From the NCBI RefSeq assembly GCF_026000435.1, contig NZ_AP026763.1, positions 2,542,001 through 2,606,000 of the forward strand: 64,000 nt of DNA, given 5' to 3'. The notes beneath the pieces are model-generated. The model worked only from the letters and a program-made list of their open reading frames with translations, did no database searches and was not told the origin of the DNA. This DNA is from Vibrio sp. STUT-A11 (GTDB lineage Bacteria; Pseudomonadota; Gammaproteobacteria; Enterobacterales; Vibrionaceae). The translations under genes were made by a program, and so were the position numbers. Positions within the stretch are counted from its first letter, which is position 1. Every line of letters starts with the position of its first letter. This document shows, piece after piece, positions 1-7,811 of the stretch.

Positions 1-607
1 GAAGTTCAAAGTATGGTTGAACGCCTTTACGAGTCCATGTCGCACGGAACTCGTGGTCCATTGTATCGGCATCAATCATGTATACGTTATTGTAGCTTAG
101 TGTCACATCTTCATTCATCACGTAACCAATGCGGTTATCCATGCGGTAGTCCGTATCTGCATCTGCGTCTGTTGCATCAATATGTGCACGCGTGCGGTTG
201 CTCAGAGAAATACCGTTATCGAAGTTGTAACCAATTTTCACCAGTGGACGGTATTGAATATTTTCGCCCGCTGAGAACAAGTGTTGGTAACCTGCTGCAA
301 CCCACAGACGATCAGTGATATTAAATGACTGCTCTCCCCCGAGCGTAATGTAAGGTGTTATGTTCCCTGCGCCACCATTTTTGCTTTCTAGTTTGCCAAG
401 TTGAATACCATCAAACTCGGTGTAAACCGTAAAGCCACCAAATGAATTATCGAAAGTATGACCAGCTTCTATTGTAGAAGTCACGTCTGAGCCGTGAATT
501 CGACCATCATCGTGAAATTGAACGTTACCTGTTACGTAAGAAGAACCAGCAAATGCGCTAGAAGCGAAAGCGAGAGAAAGAGCACTCAGTGCAAAAATGT
601 ATTTCAT
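1..607 (-). CDS. KdgM-like outer-membrane porin (3' end beyond window)
   Basis: The gene starts at an ATG at 607 and runs off the left edge after about 202 codons. The first 20 residues form a signal peptide ending in an Ala-rich AFA cleavage site. The rest alternates polar and aromatic residues as in a beta barrel, with segments resembling the KdgM/NanC family of 12-stranded acidic-oligosaccharide porins: an IQYRPLVKIGYNF strand, a DYRMDNRIGYV strand and a KGVQPYFEL strand near the end. KdgM proteins are about 230 residues, so roughly 30 residues are missing. The substrate cannot be told from the sequence. CRP-like half sites lie upstream (see 885-970). Another small porin family is the main alternative. 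Confidence 0.6.
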   Translation of the reverse strand, partial: MKYIFALSALSLAFASSAFAGSSYVTGNVQFHDDGRIHGSDVTSTIEAGHTFDNSFGGFTVYTEFDGIQLGKLESKNGGAGNITPYITLGGEQSFNITDRLWVAAGYQHLFSAGENIQYRPLVKIGYNFDNGISLSNRTRAHIDATDADADTDYRMDNRIGYVMNEDVTLSYNNVYMIDADTMDHEFRATWTRKGVQPYFEL

Positions 608-948
608 AATAACTGCCTTTGTTTATTCACGTTATGTGATGGTTCCACGTTCGTCGGTTCCCTTACATAACAAAATTTGGAATCTGCCTTGGTGGGCAGA
701 GGCAATATTGAAACAATTAATTTTCGATGAAAAATAAATCCTTTAAAAAGGTGATCCTGTTCAAAACTGACGATACAGACCAGACAAAAACCTTCTAAAT
801 ACAGTTAATTACATTAAATAGAAAAAATCAGTTAAAAATACAACATCCGACCCACATCACAACAAACCGAACAATTAAGAGCAATTTAAGAATCCAGATC
901 ACACTCTCAAATTAAATCTGCGCCAAAATCTTTTTTGTTGATGCGAAA

Positions 949-970
949 TAATTAGATTTCGATCACACTT
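949..970. promoter_or_regulatory. Candidate CRP-binding site
   Basis: The 22 bp here match the CRP consensus palindrome at about 16 positions, with a complete right half (GATCACA) and a weaker left half (TTAGA). A second GATCACA half site is at 897-903. Catabolite control is usual for sugar porins, so the leftward porin is the likely target. The position relative to a mapped promoter is unknown. Confidence 0.4.
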
Positions 971-1113
971 AATTCACGTATAAAAATAAATACCACCTCG
1001 CAAAAGCGACGAGTTTACCGTGACAACTTTATCGTGCGCTCTTAGCTTAGACAGCTATTCACATTCAAATGAGTTACCTAAAACCTGTTCTATTCTCAAT
1101 AAGACATCAAACT

Positions 1114-1141
1114 TTGGTTTCGGTATAAAGTGATGTACTAA
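1114..1141 (+). promoter_or_regulatory. Candidate sigma-70 promoter for the TraB/GumN gene
   Basis: TTGGTT (1114-1119) and TACTAA (1136-1141) are separated by 16 bp. They lie about 60 bp before the ATG at 1201. The match is moderate. Confidence 0.35.
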
Positions 1142-1200
1142 TGTGCTTGCAAAATGCTGGATAAAAGGTGCTATCCGGGTTTCATTTCAAGGAAAATAAT

Positions 1201-2073
1201 ATGTTTCGCCTCATGACCTTCGTGTCCTCGTTCATCGTCCTCTTTACTTCCTTTTCGTCCAGTGCGGAGCCACAACACTGGTTAGCCAAAAAAGGGGAAA
1301 CAGAATATATGATCATTGGCTCAGTACATGTGGGGGATAAATCCATGTATCCCTTGCCTAAGAATCTACTCGATCACCTAAGCGAAAGTTCTGGGTTGAT
1401 CATTGAAGCGGACGTGAGAAGTAGTGAGGGTGCCATTTATCCACCGTTATCTACTCGAACCAAGGCTGTACTGAACAAAGCGGAGCGTCTGCAGCTGATT
1501 AAAATAGCCAATGATTTGCAGATTCCGGAAACTCAGTTGTTAAATGCCCCACCTTGGAATGCAGCCCTCGCCATTCAACTCGCGTTGGTGAATAAACTGG
1601 GTTATGTATCCACAGAAGGTGTCGATATGCACTTGATTGAACTGGCAGAAAAAAGCGATATTCCTATCATTTCGTTCGAATCAGTGCAGTTCCAAATCGA
1701 TTTGATTGCTGGCCAACCAGATGAAGGCAAAGAGATGCTACTTTCATCCATCAATGAATATGAAGCAGGAGAGGAACTGGTCGAGTGTCTGATTGAAAGC
1801 TGGAAAAGTGGCGATGGTAGCATGTTGGAAGAAGCATCGTTAACTGACAAAGCAACAGAAGAGTTCAATGAAGCCTTTTTGTATTCACGTAATAAAGACT
1901 GGGCAGAAAAGCTCGACAACGGCAGCATACTGCCACAAAAGCAAGGCCGCTATACGGTTGTAGTTGGCAGCCTGCATCTCGTTGGTAGAGGCAACTTAAT
2001 TGATTTGCTGGCCGAGCGAGGTTTTGAAATTACCCCGCTTGGTAATACACGTAAAGCGAAGTGTGATATTTGA
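1201..2073 (+). CDS. TraB/GumN family exported protein
   Basis: The product has 290 residues. I chose the ATG at 1201 because an AAGGA ribosome-binding site precedes it and it begins a clean signal peptide (hydrophobic residues 4-17, Ser-rich end near residue 22). An upstream GTG at 1168 would put charged residues before the signal. The TraB/GumN hallmarks are the two paired glycine-histidine motifs, GSVHVG at residues 40-45 and GSLHLVG near residue 256, which in the family form a putative metal-dependent protease or hydrolase site. The exact activity of bacterial members is not established. The protein is probably periplasmic. It stands alone, divergent from the porin. Confidence 0.75.
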   Translation: MFRLMTFVSSFIVLFTSFSSSAEPQHWLAKKGETEYMIIGSVHVGDKSMYPLPKNLLDHLSESSGLIIEADVRSSEGAIYPPLSTRTKAVLNKAERLQLIKIANDLQIPETQLLNAPPWNAALAIQLALVNKLGYVSTEGVDMHLIELAEKSDIPIISFESVQFQIDLIAGQPDEGKEMLLSSINEYEAGEELVECLIESWKSGDGSMLEEASLTDKATEEFNEAFLYSRNKDWAEKLDNGSILPQKQGRYTVVVGSLHLVGRGNLIDLLAERGFEITPLGNTRKAKCDI

Positions 2074-2089
2074 AGATAGGAATTAAGGT

Positions 2090-2326
2090 TCTAGGATCCC
2101 AGGTCCTAGAGGGTGCTTGTTGGAATCACTCTGCAAAAATTAAGCTTAGGTCGATGTTGCTCGTGAATACGGAGCGCTTCGCTTACGGAATACTGAATCT
2201 GTATTCTGTATTCTGTATTCTGTATTCTGTATTCTGTAGTCCAAAACAACCAACACAAATGCTATAGAGATAACCGAACTTTAAGCGAACTCACCCAGGA
2301 CCTAGGATCCTAATCCCTAGGACCTT
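2090..2326. repeat. CCTAGG-rich palindromic element with a heptanucleotide tandem repeat
   Basis: The stretch is bounded by imperfect inverted copies of a TCCTAGG-type palindrome: TCTAGGATCCCAGGTCCTAG at 2090-2109 and a doubled CCTAGGATCC / CCTAGGACC block at about 2300-2326. Between them, at 2201-2235, the 7-mer GTATTCT is repeated five times without interruption. No convincing gene is present; the frame that stays open here is mostly translated repeat. It may be a small non-autonomous element or a slipped intergenic sequence. Confidence 0.5.
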
Positions 2327-2335
2327 TAGAACGCA

Positions 2336-2368
2336 AAAAAGGCTCTGTATTTCTACAGAGCATTTTTT
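2336..2368. terminator. Bidirectional terminator hairpin
   Basis: An 8-bp stem (GCTCTGTA 2342-2349 with TACAGAGC 2354-2361) is flanked by A-runs on the left and T-runs on the right. It can end rightward transcription from the TraB/GumN gene and leftward transcription from the tRNA-Pro region. Confidence 0.75.
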
Positions 2369-2374
2369 AGAAAG

Positions 2375-2437
2375 TGGTCGGTGAAGAGGGATTCGACGCG
2401 GCTGGGCTTCCAGACCCCGACCCTATGCTCCAACACG
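2375..2437 (-). pseudogene. Decayed tRNA-Pro remnant 1
   Basis: Bases 2375-2396 are identical to the 3' end (CCA, acceptor and part of the T arm) of the intact tRNA-Pro at 2599-2675. The remainder is scrambled, with only a short further match (CCCCGACCCT near 2416). No anticodon stem can be drawn. It lies between two terminator hairpins. Confidence 0.65.
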
Positions 2438-2448
2438 CACTAAAATGC

Positions 2449-2483
2449 AAAAAGCCGCAACATTTCTGTTGCGGCTTCTTTTA
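2449..2483 (-). terminator. Terminator hairpin between tRNA-Pro remnants
   Basis: An 11-bp perfect stem (AAGCCGCAACA 2452-2462 with its complement 2467-2477) has a TTTC loop and T/A runs on both sides. Confidence 0.75.
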
Positions 2484-2485
2484 AT

Positions 2486-2550
2486 GTGGTCGGTGAAGAG
2501 CCATATTCTAACGTCAGGCGAACCCCGCTTTGGTTCGAATCCGTTAGTAT
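2486..2550 (-). pseudogene. Decayed tRNA-Pro remnant 2
   Basis: Bases 2487-2500 (TGGTCGGTGAAGAG) equal the last 14 nt of the intact tRNA-Pro. Further in, a GGTTCGAATCC-like T-arm piece appears at about 2531-2542 but on the opposite strand sense, so the copy is rearranged and not functional. Confidence 0.55.
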
Positions 2551-2563
2551 GAACTCTAAAACG

Positions 2564-2594
2564 ACGAAAGCCTGCTACAAGAGCAGGCTTTCTT
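2564..2594 (-). terminator. Terminator just downstream of tRNA-Pro
   Basis: A perfect 11-bp stem (GAAAGCCTGCT 2566-2576 with 2582-2592) begins only 7 nt beyond the tRNA CCA end, on the leftward transcript. Confidence 0.75.
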
Positions 2595-2598
2595 AAAG

Positions 2599-2675
<77 letters not shown>

Positions 2676-2702
2676 AGATGTTGACTTGGAATCTTGCTAA
2701 AC

Positions 2703-2780
2703 CTAGAGGGTGACCCTCTGGTCCGCTATTCCTAACCCCCGAGATGCGTTACCAGCACGCTAATCTTCGAGATGTTTAAC
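2703..2780 (-). pseudogene. Degenerate tRNA-Pro-like leader segment
   Basis: Between the promoter at 2810-2837 and the intact tRNA-Pro lie shuffled tRNA-Pro words: CCCTCTGGTCC with GCTATTC, AACCCCCGA, and GATGCGTTACCAGCACGCT, which resembles the D-arm/anticodon region of the intact gene. It looks like a further decayed copy now forming the leader of the tRNA transcript. Confidence 0.5.
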
Positions 2781-2809
2781 TGAGGACTTCTCCCCGCCAA
2801 CGAGGTGGT

Positions 2810-2837
2810 ATATTACGGATTCTGATCTCAGACGCAA
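2810..2837 (-). promoter_or_regulatory. Stable-RNA type promoter for tRNA-Pro
   Basis: On the minus strand, TTGCGT (2837-2832) and TAATAT (2815-2810) are 16 bp apart, followed by a GC-rich start region (GGCGGGG) typical of stringently controlled tRNA promoters. Confidence 0.6.
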
Positions 2838-2955
2838 GTGCTTTTTCCAAAAAAATGTAATGTCTTAATCCGTTTGGTGAATAACTGAACACAAGCACGC
2901 AAAATGTGACTGACAACCCACAATAAAATACAGTTTATTAACCTCAGCAACATAA

Positions 2956-2969
2956 TTGATCCAGATCAG
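2956..2969 (+). promoter_or_regulatory. FNR-like site upstream of the DUF3149 gene
   Basis: TTGATCCAGATCAG matches the FNR consensus TTGAT-N4-ATCAA except for the last base. A start point 41.5 bp beyond its centre would fall near 3004, with the AT-rich TTAATT (2991-2996) as a plausible -10 region. This is the geometry of a class II FNR-activated promoter. Confidence 0.5.
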
Positions 2970-3028
2970 TGTGCGAAAAAACACCAACAATTAATTTGTG
3001 TCTATCGGGAATATCTTGGAGGAAACAT

Positions 3029-3169
3029 ATGGACTTTTGGCTTGATCTCCTATTTGGTAATGCAGTAGGTCTATCATCGATGATAGTAATCTTCGGAGCA
3101 ATCGGTCTGATGTTGTTTTACGGCGGTTTCTTCATGTACAAGATCATGAACGATAAATCTCCTCACTAG
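3029..3169 (+). CDS. Small inner-membrane protein, DUF3149 family
   Basis: The protein has 46 residues. The ATG at 3029 follows a strong GGAGG site by 7 nt, so it is preferred over the longer frame that starts at 2969. The sequence has an N-terminal segment starting MDFWLDLLFG, then one strong transmembrane helix (about residues 15-37, Gly/Phe/Met-rich) and a short basic tail KIMNDKSPH. The length and pattern fit DUF3149, a family of unknown function that is widespread in Vibrio and relatives. The gene is monocistronic: an FNR-like box lies 60 nt upstream and a terminator follows. A role linked to oxygen limitation is only an inference from that box. Confidence 0.75.
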   Translation: MDFWLDLLFGNAVGLSSMIVIFGAIGLMLFYGGFFMYKIMNDKSPH

Positions 3170-3197
3170 ATCTCGCTTAGCCCTATAAACGCTTTGC

Positions 3198-3232
3198 ACC
3201 GGAGTCGGTTACTTGCCTACTCCGGTTTTTTA
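3198..3232 (+). terminator. Terminator of the DUF3149 gene
   Basis: An ACCGGAGT/ACTCCGGT stem (3198-3205, 3219-3226) is followed by a run of T residues. Confidence 0.8.
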
Positions 3233-3300
3233 TTGATCTTTTCCCGCATCTCATTGATATAATCACCTGTACCTATCCTGTTCTTTATGAGATCGCCACT

Positions 3301-3882
3301 ATGTCCCACGATGACGATTTTGAGTTGTTCCAACAAATGATGGGTGATGTAAAGCCAATCACTCAAGACACCGCTGAGCACAAGAAAATTCACCAAGTAA
3401 CCGATGCACACCTCGCCAAGCGAGAAGCGGCAATATGGTTAACAGAGGACGACCCAGAATACCTCTCTCTCGATCATGCAGAAATGCTCAAGCCCGACGA
3501 CTTTGTCGAGTTCAAACGTGATGGTGTTCAAGATGGCGTATACCGCAAACTTCGTCTAGGTAAGTACCCGATTCAGGCACGTTTAGACTTACACAGAAAA
3601 ACTCTCAAAGAAGCGCGCGATGAAGTCGTGAAATTTCTTAAGCAATGTATTTCTATGGATATTCGTACGGTTGTCATTGTTCACGGGCGCGGAGAACGGT
3701 CTAATCCACCAGCATTAATGAAGAGCTTCGTCAGCAGTTGGCTACAGCAAATTAAAGAAGTGCAGTGTGTTCATAGTGCGCAACGCTTTCACGGTGGTAG
3801 CGGTGCCGTCTACGTATTGTTAAGAAAGAGCGCAGATAAGAAGCTGGAAAACCGAGAGCGCCATCAAAAACGGTTAGGCTAA
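3301..3882 (+). CDS. smrA: Smr-domain endonuclease SmrA
   Basis: The protein has 193 residues, close to E. coli SmrA (YdaL). The N-terminal 85 residues are the SmrA/B-type leader, with a conserved DFVEFKRDGVQDGV block. The Smr domain follows: DLH at 96-98, HGRG at 128-131 and HGGSGA at 164-169, the residues associated with the nuclease fold. The C-terminus is basic. Smr proteins cleave nucleic acid; related SmrB cuts mRNA at collided ribosomes, but the substrate of SmrA is less clear. It sits between the DUF3149 gene and rluF, all on the same strand, with its own intergenic space. Confidence 0.85.
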   Translation: MSHDDDFELFQQMMGDVKPITQDTAEHKKIHQVTDAHLAKREAAIWLTEDDPEYLSLDHAEMLKPDDFVEFKRDGVQDGVYRKLRLGKYPIQARLDLHRKTLKEARDEVVKFLKQCISMDIRTVVIVHGRGERSNPPALMKSFVSSWLQQIKEVQCVHSAQRFHGGSGAVYVLLRKSADKKLENRERHQKRLG

Positions 3883-3982
3883 GTTTCTTGTCGGTGCTAG
3901 AATGCCCGACCTTATTTTCCCCTTCGCTAGCATTAGCTGGGACACTTTATTCACCGCCGTTGTGAAACGTTAGGAGTACAAC

Positions 3983-5050
3983 ATGTCACAAGATAGTTCT
4001 AAACGCTTAAATAAGTTTATTAGTGAAACAGGCTTTTGTTCACGCAGAGAGGCCGACAGACTGATCGAGCAAGGTCGTGTCACAATTAATGGTAAACAGC
4101 CAGAAATGGGCACCAAAGTCTTACCAGGTGATGATGTTTGTGTCGATGGCAAACCTGTCGCTGCAAAAGAGAAGCCTGTTTATATCGCGTTAAACAAACC
4201 GACCGGTATTACCTGTACGACAGAACGTGATGTACCGGGCAACATTGTCGACTTTATTGGACATAAAAAACGCATTTTCCCTATTGGTCGCCTAGATAAA
4301 CCGTCTGACGGTCTGATCTTTTTGACTAACGACGGTGACATCGTTAATAAAATTCTTCGTGCAGGCAACAACCACGAAAAAGAGTACGTGGTGCGCGTCG
4401 ATAAGCCAATCACTGGCGAGTTTCTTAAACAGATGTCGAGCGGTGTGAAAATCCTCGATACGGTAACGCTTCCTTGTAAAGTGAGCAAAGAAACCAAGTT
4501 CTCGTTTCGAATTGTGCTGACTCAGGGTTTGAACCGTCAGATTCGCCGTATGTGTGAAGCGTTGGGCTACGAAGTATATAAGTTACGTCGTGTGCGTATT
4601 ATGAATATCTCTCTCGATGGCATTCCGAACGGTAAATGGCGTTACCTGACGGATGCGGAAGTCGCCGAAATCATGGCGATGTGCGATGGTTCTGTCGGTA
4701 CTGAAGAAGCCTCTAAAGTGGATTCCAAAGGGCGTAATATACGCAAAGCGACAGACGCTAAACTGTTTGACAGCCGTGAAGAGAATCAAGATTCAACAGC
4801 GCGTCGTAACCAAAAGCCACGCACTTTCCGAGGGAACAACGCTGATGAATTCCGTCATGCACCTAACTCGAAGAAAGGTCAGCAGAAGCGTCGTCAGGAT
4901 AGCGATAAACCGCGCTCAAACAAGGACCACGCTAATCAGGGTTCAGATCGTAAGCCTGCGAAAACTAAAGTGCGCTACGACAATCCAAACGCGGCTAAGC
5001 CACCTCAGCCAGTAAAACGTAGTGGCAATACATTAAGCTTGAAAAAATAA
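3983..5050 (+). CDS. rluF: 23S rRNA pseudouridine(2604) synthase RluF
   Basis: This enzyme isomerises U2604 of 23S rRNA; RluF can also modify tRNA-Tyr. An S4 RNA-binding domain occupies residues 7-55. The RsuA/RluB/E/F catalytic domain follows, with GRLD at 102-105 giving the nucleophile Asp105, and a GLNRQIRRMCEALGY block near residue 180. The ATG at 3983 follows TAGGAGT. The protein is 355 residues against about 290 in E. coli; the excess is a Lys/Arg/Asn/Gln-rich, low-complexity tail from about residue 235, probably an RNA-contacting disordered extension. The family call is secure, and RluF rather than RluB/E rests on overall similarity to E. coli RluF. Confidence 0.9.
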   Translation: MSQDSSKRLNKFISETGFCSRREADRLIEQGRVTINGKQPEMGTKVLPGDDVCVDGKPVAAKEKPVYIALNKPTGITCTTERDVPGNIVDFIGHKKRIFPIGRLDKPSDGLIFLTNDGDIVNKILRAGNNHEKEYVVRVDKPITGEFLKQMSSGVKILDTVTLPCKVSKETKFSFRIVLTQGLNRQIRRMCEALGYEVYKLRRVRIMNISLDGIPNGKWRYLTDAEVAEIMAMCDGSVGTEEASKVDSKGRNIRKATDAKLFDSREENQDSTARRNQKPRTFRGNNADEFRHAPNSKKGQQKRRQDSDKPRSNKDHANQGSDRKPAKTKVRYDNPNAAKPPQPVKRSGNTLSLKK

Positions 5051-5124
5051 TTTGTAAGGACGCCAATGGGTCAATGTTAATCGCCTGACGATTCTATAAA
5101 TAAAAAGCGATTATTCTACTCACT

Positions 5125-5262
5125 ACCGTCATTCCAGCGAGCCCTAGCGAGACTAGGAATCTACCATCAACGTGCTGAGAAGTAACAGAAATCCTCTCAG
5201 CAACAATACGTTCTAAAGTAGATTCTGAATCACGCTCGTTCCTCGCTGTCCAGAATGACGGT
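5125..5262. repeat. Dispersed 138-bp inverted repeat element, copy A
   Basis: The element begins ACCGTCATTCC and ends GAATGACGGT, so its ends are inverted repeats. Each end also folds on itself: ATTCC...GGAAT on the left and ATTCTG...CAGAAT on the right. It lies in the convergent gap between rluF and ybaK. Related copies are at 28018-28154, 41521-41661 and 61273-61410. Confidence 0.8.
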
Positions 5263-5315
5263 GTGGCAGATATGCGTCTTTGAATCTGCTGATTATTAAT
5301 GCTCGGCGAACCCAT

Positions 5316-5789
5316 TCATAGACACAAGGGTGCAAATTGACCACGAGTTAAGGTCAGCAAATCTTGTGGAGCCAGCTCTATTTCCAGCCCACGCTTACCA
5401 GCACTCACACAAACGGTTTCTTGCTCTTTGGCACTTTCGTGTAAAAAAGTAGGTAACGCTTTCTTTTGTCCGAGCGGGCTAATGCCACCCACCACATAGC
5501 CTGTTGTTTTCTGAGCGATCTCAGGGTCTGCCATATCAGCCTTCTTTCCCTTTGCCGCTTTTGCTGCCAGTTTTAGATTCAATTTCTGGTCTACAGGAAT
5601 AATGGCCACAGCAAGGTTTTTCGGCTCACCGTTTAAACAAAACAACAGGGTCTTAAATACTTTTTTTGGATCTTGTCCCAACACTTCAGCAGCCTCTAAC
5701 CCGTAACTATCCGCTCTCGGGTCATGATCGTACTGATGTATGGTGTGCGGCACTTTCTTCTTTTTCACTAAGTTAATGGCCGGAGTCAT
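5316..5789 (-). CDS. ybaK: Cys-tRNA(Pro)/Cys-tRNA(Cys) deacylase YbaK
   Basis: The protein has 157 residues and is a single-domain trans-editing factor that hydrolyses Cys mischarged on tRNA-Pro by ProRS. The family core is visible: the NLAVAIIPVDQKLNLKLAAKAAKGKKADMAD stretch carries the conserved catalytic Lys region, followed by TGYVVGGISPLGQKK. The start is the ATG at 5789, 7 nt after GGAG; the in-frame TTG at 5792 would leave only 4 nt. It is a single gene facing rluF. A terminator belonging to nutA sits in its upstream region. Confidence 0.9.
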   Translation of the reverse strand: MTPAINLVKKKKVPHTIHQYDHDPRADSYGLEAAEVLGQDPKKVFKTLLFCLNGEPKNLAVAIIPVDQKLNLKLAAKAAKGKKADMADPEIAQKTTGYVVGGISPLGQKKALPTFLHESAKEQETVCVSAGKRGLEIELAPQDLLTLTRGQFAPLCL

Positions 5790-5805
5790 CAAGATTCTCC
5801 TTATA

Positions 5806-5848
5806 AAAATAAAAAACGCAGCTTGCGATTAATGAAGCTGCGTTTTTA
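5806..5848 (-). terminator. Terminator of nutA
   Basis: A 9-bp stem, ACGCAGCTT (5816-5824) with AAGCTGCGT (5835-5843), has a poly-U tail in the leftward direction. Confidence 0.8.
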
Positions 5849-5897
5849 GTTAATGATATCAGCGAGTTTGAGTCAATCGCTTTTTCTCTATCCGATG

Positions 5898-7580
5898 TTA
5901 TTGCTCAATAACATTGTTAGTGGCGTATTTGATTTGCCCCGAAGGCGCATAACGATTGACATCAATCGGACTGTGAGACTCGAGAAATTCTTTTAATACT
6001 TCAGCATCGGTAAAACCAGTATTGACATAGCCCGGATGGGTATCAAGTTTCGGATAACCATCACCACCTGCCGCGTTATAACTTGGTACGGTAAAACGAT
6101 AGTTGCCATCCAAACGAAGCTGTTGTTCGCCAATGAAGACATTGGTCACCTCACCATTTTCAATACTCATGGCGATACCCGCAAACTGAGCGTAGGCGCC
6201 TGAATCCACGGGTTTGGTCGCAACAACATTCAGATAGTCGAGAACTTCTTGTCCCGACATATCCACGTAAGTCACCATATTGCCAAATGGTTGAACCGTC
6301 AGAACGTCTTTGTAGGTAATGTCCCCTTTTTCAATTGAGTCGCGCACACCACCGGAGTTCATCACTGCAAAGTCTGCTTTAGCGCGTTCCATATGCGCGG
6401 TTGCAATCAAACGACCAAGATTGGTTTGCTTAAATCGCACCACATCACGATCACCTTCCAGCTTACCATTTGACTCGGCAATTTTAACGTTCAGCTGTCC
6501 CTGTCCTTTTTCTTGGTAAGGGCGCAGAAATTCAAGCATCGCTTCATCCTGAGTAATTTCATCTTCAACCAGAACACGTTGCGACTGCCCATTGATTTCC
6601 ACTTTCTTTTTCAAGTTGACCGGAATGAGGTCGTAACTCAACATCGAAAGTTCACCGTTGCGAAACTCGTAATCTGCGCGACCGACATACTTACCCCACT
6701 CATACGCTTGAACAATGTAAGTCCCATTTTGTTGGTCTGGCTGACACTCATCGCCCGGCTTGAAGTTTTTCTTCATGACGTTAGGGCCTTCCATACAAAC
6801 AGGCTCTTGTGAGTGACCGCCGACAATCATGTCCAAATCACCTTCATTTAGGTAGCGAGCCAATGCCACATCGCCCGGAGCGTTAATACCACGATTGCCA
6901 TTTTCATAGTGCCCCATATGAGTGACAGCAAAGATCAAATCGGGATATTCGGTCTTTTTCAATTCAGCTATGAGTTTTTTCGCTTCTTCCTTTGGATCAC
7001 GGAAGTCCACTTGACTGATGTATTCAGGATTGCCCAATTTCGCAGTATCTTCCGTTGTCAGGCCAATAACCGCAATCTTAATGCCTTGCTTATTGAACAT
7101 CGCATAAGGCTGGAACATACGTTTACCGGTTTCTTTCGAATAGATATTGGCGGACAGCATCGGGAAGCTTGCCCACTCCTGCTGCTTAAACAAAACATCT
7201 AACGGATTATCAAATTCATGATTGCCGAGAGCCATCGCGTCATAGCCAATTTTGCTCATGCCTTTAAAGTCTGGCTCAGCATCTTGTAGATCTGACTCCG
7301 GAACCCCTGTGTTGATATCACCACCAGAGAGAAGTAAGAGACTTCCGCCCTCCGCTTCTACCTCTTCACGCAAATCATCAATCAGCGTTTTACGTGCCGC
7401 CATACCGTACTCTGCGTATTTGTTCTGCCAAAAACGACCATGGTGATCATTGGTATGCAGTACGGTGAGTCGATAAGTCGTATCGGTATTCCATTCATGG
7501 GCGGGTTGGGTTGCACATCCGGCAAGCGTAGCCAGAATGACCGCACTCAACGCGGTTTTTACCATCAGACGTTGTTTCAT
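5898..7580 (-). CDS. nutA: Periplasm-facing 5'-nucleotidase lipoprotein NutA
   Basis: The protein has 560 residues, the length I recall for V. parahaemolyticus NutA, and hydrolyses extracellular or periplasmic nucleotides so that nucleosides can be taken up. The ATG at 7580 follows AAGG and opens a lipoprotein signal with LAGC at 19-22 (Cys22 lipidated). The metallophosphoesterase domain has HTNDHHG at 42-48, the SGGD metal ligand, GNHEFDNP, and later GGHSQEP. The C-terminal substrate domain has NSGGVRDSIEKGD and YNAAGGDGYP, the usual adenine-binding region. The frame opens at a GTG codon at 7619, 13 codons earlier, but that extension lacks a signal-like start. It is monocistronic with its own terminator. 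Confidence 0.92.
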   Translation of the reverse strand: MKQRLMVKTALSAVILATLAGCATQPAHEWNTDTTYRLTVLHTNDHHGRFWQNKYAEYGMAARKTLIDDLREEVEAEGGSLLLLSGGDINTGVPESDLQDAEPDFKGMSKIGYDAMALGNHEFDNPLDVLFKQQEWASFPMLSANIYSKETGKRMFQPYAMFNKQGIKIAVIGLTTEDTAKLGNPEYISQVDFRDPKEEAKKLIAELKKTEYPDLIFAVTHMGHYENGNRGINAPGDVALARYLNEGDLDMIVGGHSQEPVCMEGPNVMKKNFKPGDECQPDQQNGTYIVQAYEWGKYVGRADYEFRNGELSMLSYDLIPVNLKKKVEINGQSQRVLVEDEITQDEAMLEFLRPYQEKGQGQLNVKIAESNGKLEGDRDVVRFKQTNLGRLIATAHMERAKADFAVMNSGGVRDSIEKGDITYKDVLTVQPFGNMVTYVDMSGQEVLDYLNVVATKPVDSGAYAQFAGIAMSIENGEVTNVFIGEQQLRLDGNYRFTVPSYNAAGGDGYPKLDTHPGYVNTGFTDAEVLKEFLESHSPIDVNRYAPSGQIKYATNNVIEQ

Positions 7581-7761
7581 TGTTTTACCTTTTCTTATAC
7601 GGGCCCACTGCCATTGCACTTTTTAAACACACTTACCTGTCGCTTCGCGAATGCACGAAACAAGAGGTGGTTGTTCTAACGTATTGATTTTCTAATTATG
7701 GTCAATTGTCATCTGATCTCAAATTCAATAGTGACAGTTTGAGACTTCAGTTATTTCAGAC

Positions 7762-7795
7762 AAAAAAATAGCCAACACAGAGTTGGCTATTTTCT
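7762..7795 (-). terminator. Terminator of the hemA-kdsA operon
   Basis: A 10-bp stem, AATAGCCAAC (7767-7776) with GTTGGCTATT (7782-7791), is followed leftward by a run of T. It lies about 20 nt after the kdsA stop. Confidence 0.85.
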
Positions 7796-7811
7796 CGTTT
7801 GGCAACATTAA

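Larger units (their letters stand above)
608..1200. other. Divergent intergenic region, about 590 bp, AT-rich
   Basis: This gap separates the divergent porin and TraB/GumN genes. It holds candidate CRP sites (GATCACA half sites at 897-903 and 961-967) and a candidate rightward promoter at 1114-1141. I see no open reading frame with a credible start, no tRNA and no strong terminator in it. The long AT-rich stretch is typical of a regulated porin promoter, but I could not place the porin -10 box with confidence. Confidence 0.5.

Noticed and set aside
13..318. Plus-strand frame of 101 codons at the left edge
   Set aside because: It is the shadow of the porin gene, which has a signal peptide and barrel pattern on the other strand.
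2070..2267. 65-codon frame after the TraB/GumN gene
   Set aside because: Its second half is translated GTATTCT repeat; there is no ribosome-binding site and no family similarity.
4653..5015. 120-codon frame within rluF
   Set aside because: It is an out-of-frame shadow of the low-complexity basic tail.
5125..5262. Integron attC site
   Set aside because: The element lacks the attC core GTTRRRY motifs and the R/L box layout; related copies are dispersed and not in cassette arrays.
5094..5315. Minus-strand frame between rluF and ybaK
   Set aside because: It is a reading of dispersed repeat copy A with no start signal and no similarity to the other copies' frames.
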